Source of the DNA: Candidatus Aegiribacteria sp.
GTDB lineage: Bacteria > Fermentibacterota > Fermentibacteria > Fermentibacterales > JCC-6
Direction of reading: 5' to 3'
DNA: 7,607 nucleotides
NCBI GenBank assembly: GCA_030600975.1
Contig: JAUVUL010000069.1
Coordinates: forward strand, 1-7,607
Below the pieces are notes generated by a model. That model searched no databases, was not told the origin of the DNA, and saw only the letters and a program-made list of their open reading frames with translations. A program made the translations under genes and the position numbers. This document shows positions 7,264 to 7,607 of the stretch, one piece after another. Numbering within the stretch: position 1 is the first letter of the stretch; every line of letters starts with the position of its first letter.

Positions 7264-7607
7264 TTAACAGCCTTTCGATGTTTGCGAATATCCTTGAGAA
7301 CAAGCTGTATACTCCCGTCCCTGCGGTATGTATCCAGGGCCAGATTAAATGCGAGATCGACTTTACCGTTGAACATGGACTGCCTGTTTACCATGTTGAA
7401 GCCTATGGCTTTGTAAATGCCTGAACCTATCCTGAAATTGCAGCTGAGGTGGTCCGCATTCTTCCCCACAGCCCTCCACTGAACCGGATAGGCTCCCCTT
7501 GCTATCCAGACTGGTTTTCTATTACCCTCGCCGAAAGGTTCAAGCATTTCCAGAGCTCTGACAGTTTCGGCATTGTAATCCTGTTCCTCGAGTTTTCCGT
7601 CAATGTA
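7260..7607 (-). CDS. recJ: Single-stranded-DNA exonuclease RecJ, C-terminal part (cut by window edge)
   Basis: The frame is open to the right edge and gives the last 115 residues. They match the RecJ C-terminal OB-fold region: MLEPFGEGN (residues 21-29 of the visible part) is the conserved L-x-P-F-G-x-G-N, followed by KPVW, VGKNADHL, a KAIGF strand, KVDLAFNL and the terminal LVLKDIRKH. The normal family patch is GNPxP; here it is GNRKP. RecJ degrades single-stranded DNA 5' to 3' with Mn2+ or Mg2+ in recombination, mismatch and base-excision repair; the catalytic DHH and DHHA1 parts lie outside the window. The stop TGA at 7262-7260 overlaps the TTG start of the helicase gene, which suggests an operon. 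Confidence 0.88.
   Translation of the reverse strand, partial: YIDGKLEEQDYNAETVRALEMLEPFGEGNRKPVWIARGAYPVQWRAVGKNADHLSCNFRIGSGIYKAIGFNMVNRQSMFNGKVDLAFNLALDTYRRDGSIQLVLKDIRKHRKAVN

Overview
The window is ordinary bacterial chromosome: intron-free, densely packed genes with short gaps, Shine-Dalgarno-like sites, and ATG/TTG starts. An exported TPR protein with a CsgG-like N-terminal domain and a multi-pass membrane sensor protein fit an uncultured Gram-negative-type bacterium. Nothing in the sequence fixes the phylum, and no rRNA, tRNA, CRISPR array, transposase or integrase was seen.

Layout, left to right. Bases 1-1533 (+) hold the 3' part of a multi-pass membrane protein with a C-terminal HD-GYP-like domain in which the metal-binding residues are replaced. 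It converges on a minus-strand gene (1607-2540) for a flippase-like membrane protein of the UPF0104/LPG_synthase_TM family. That gene is broken twice, by a frameshift near its start and an in-frame TAA in the middle. A divergent intergenic region (2541-2645) with a perfect TATAAT and a flanking inverted repeat separates it from an intact sulfotransferase (2646-3584, +). A strong hairpin (3589-3619) lies between the sulfotransferase and the convergent CsgG-like/TPR exported protein (3647-5212, -). After a 149-bp gap comes a minus-strand pair transcribed right to left: the C-terminal end of RecJ (7260-7607, cut by the window edge), overlapping by 4 bp the TTG start of a DinG/XPD-type iron-sulfur helicase (5362-7263).

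How they may work together. recJ and dinG look translationally coupled and both act on DNA with 5'-to-3' polarity, so they form a credible DNA-repair or R-loop-processing unit. The TPR gene lies downstream on the same strand and could be co-transcribed or have its own promoter. The sulfotransferase and the broken flippase-like gene share a divergent control region and could both relate to modification of surface glycan or lipid, but this is inference. I do not see a convincing new multi-gene system. The most unusual items are the catalytically dead-looking HD-GYP protein, the doubly interrupted membrane gene and the recJ-dinG coupling.
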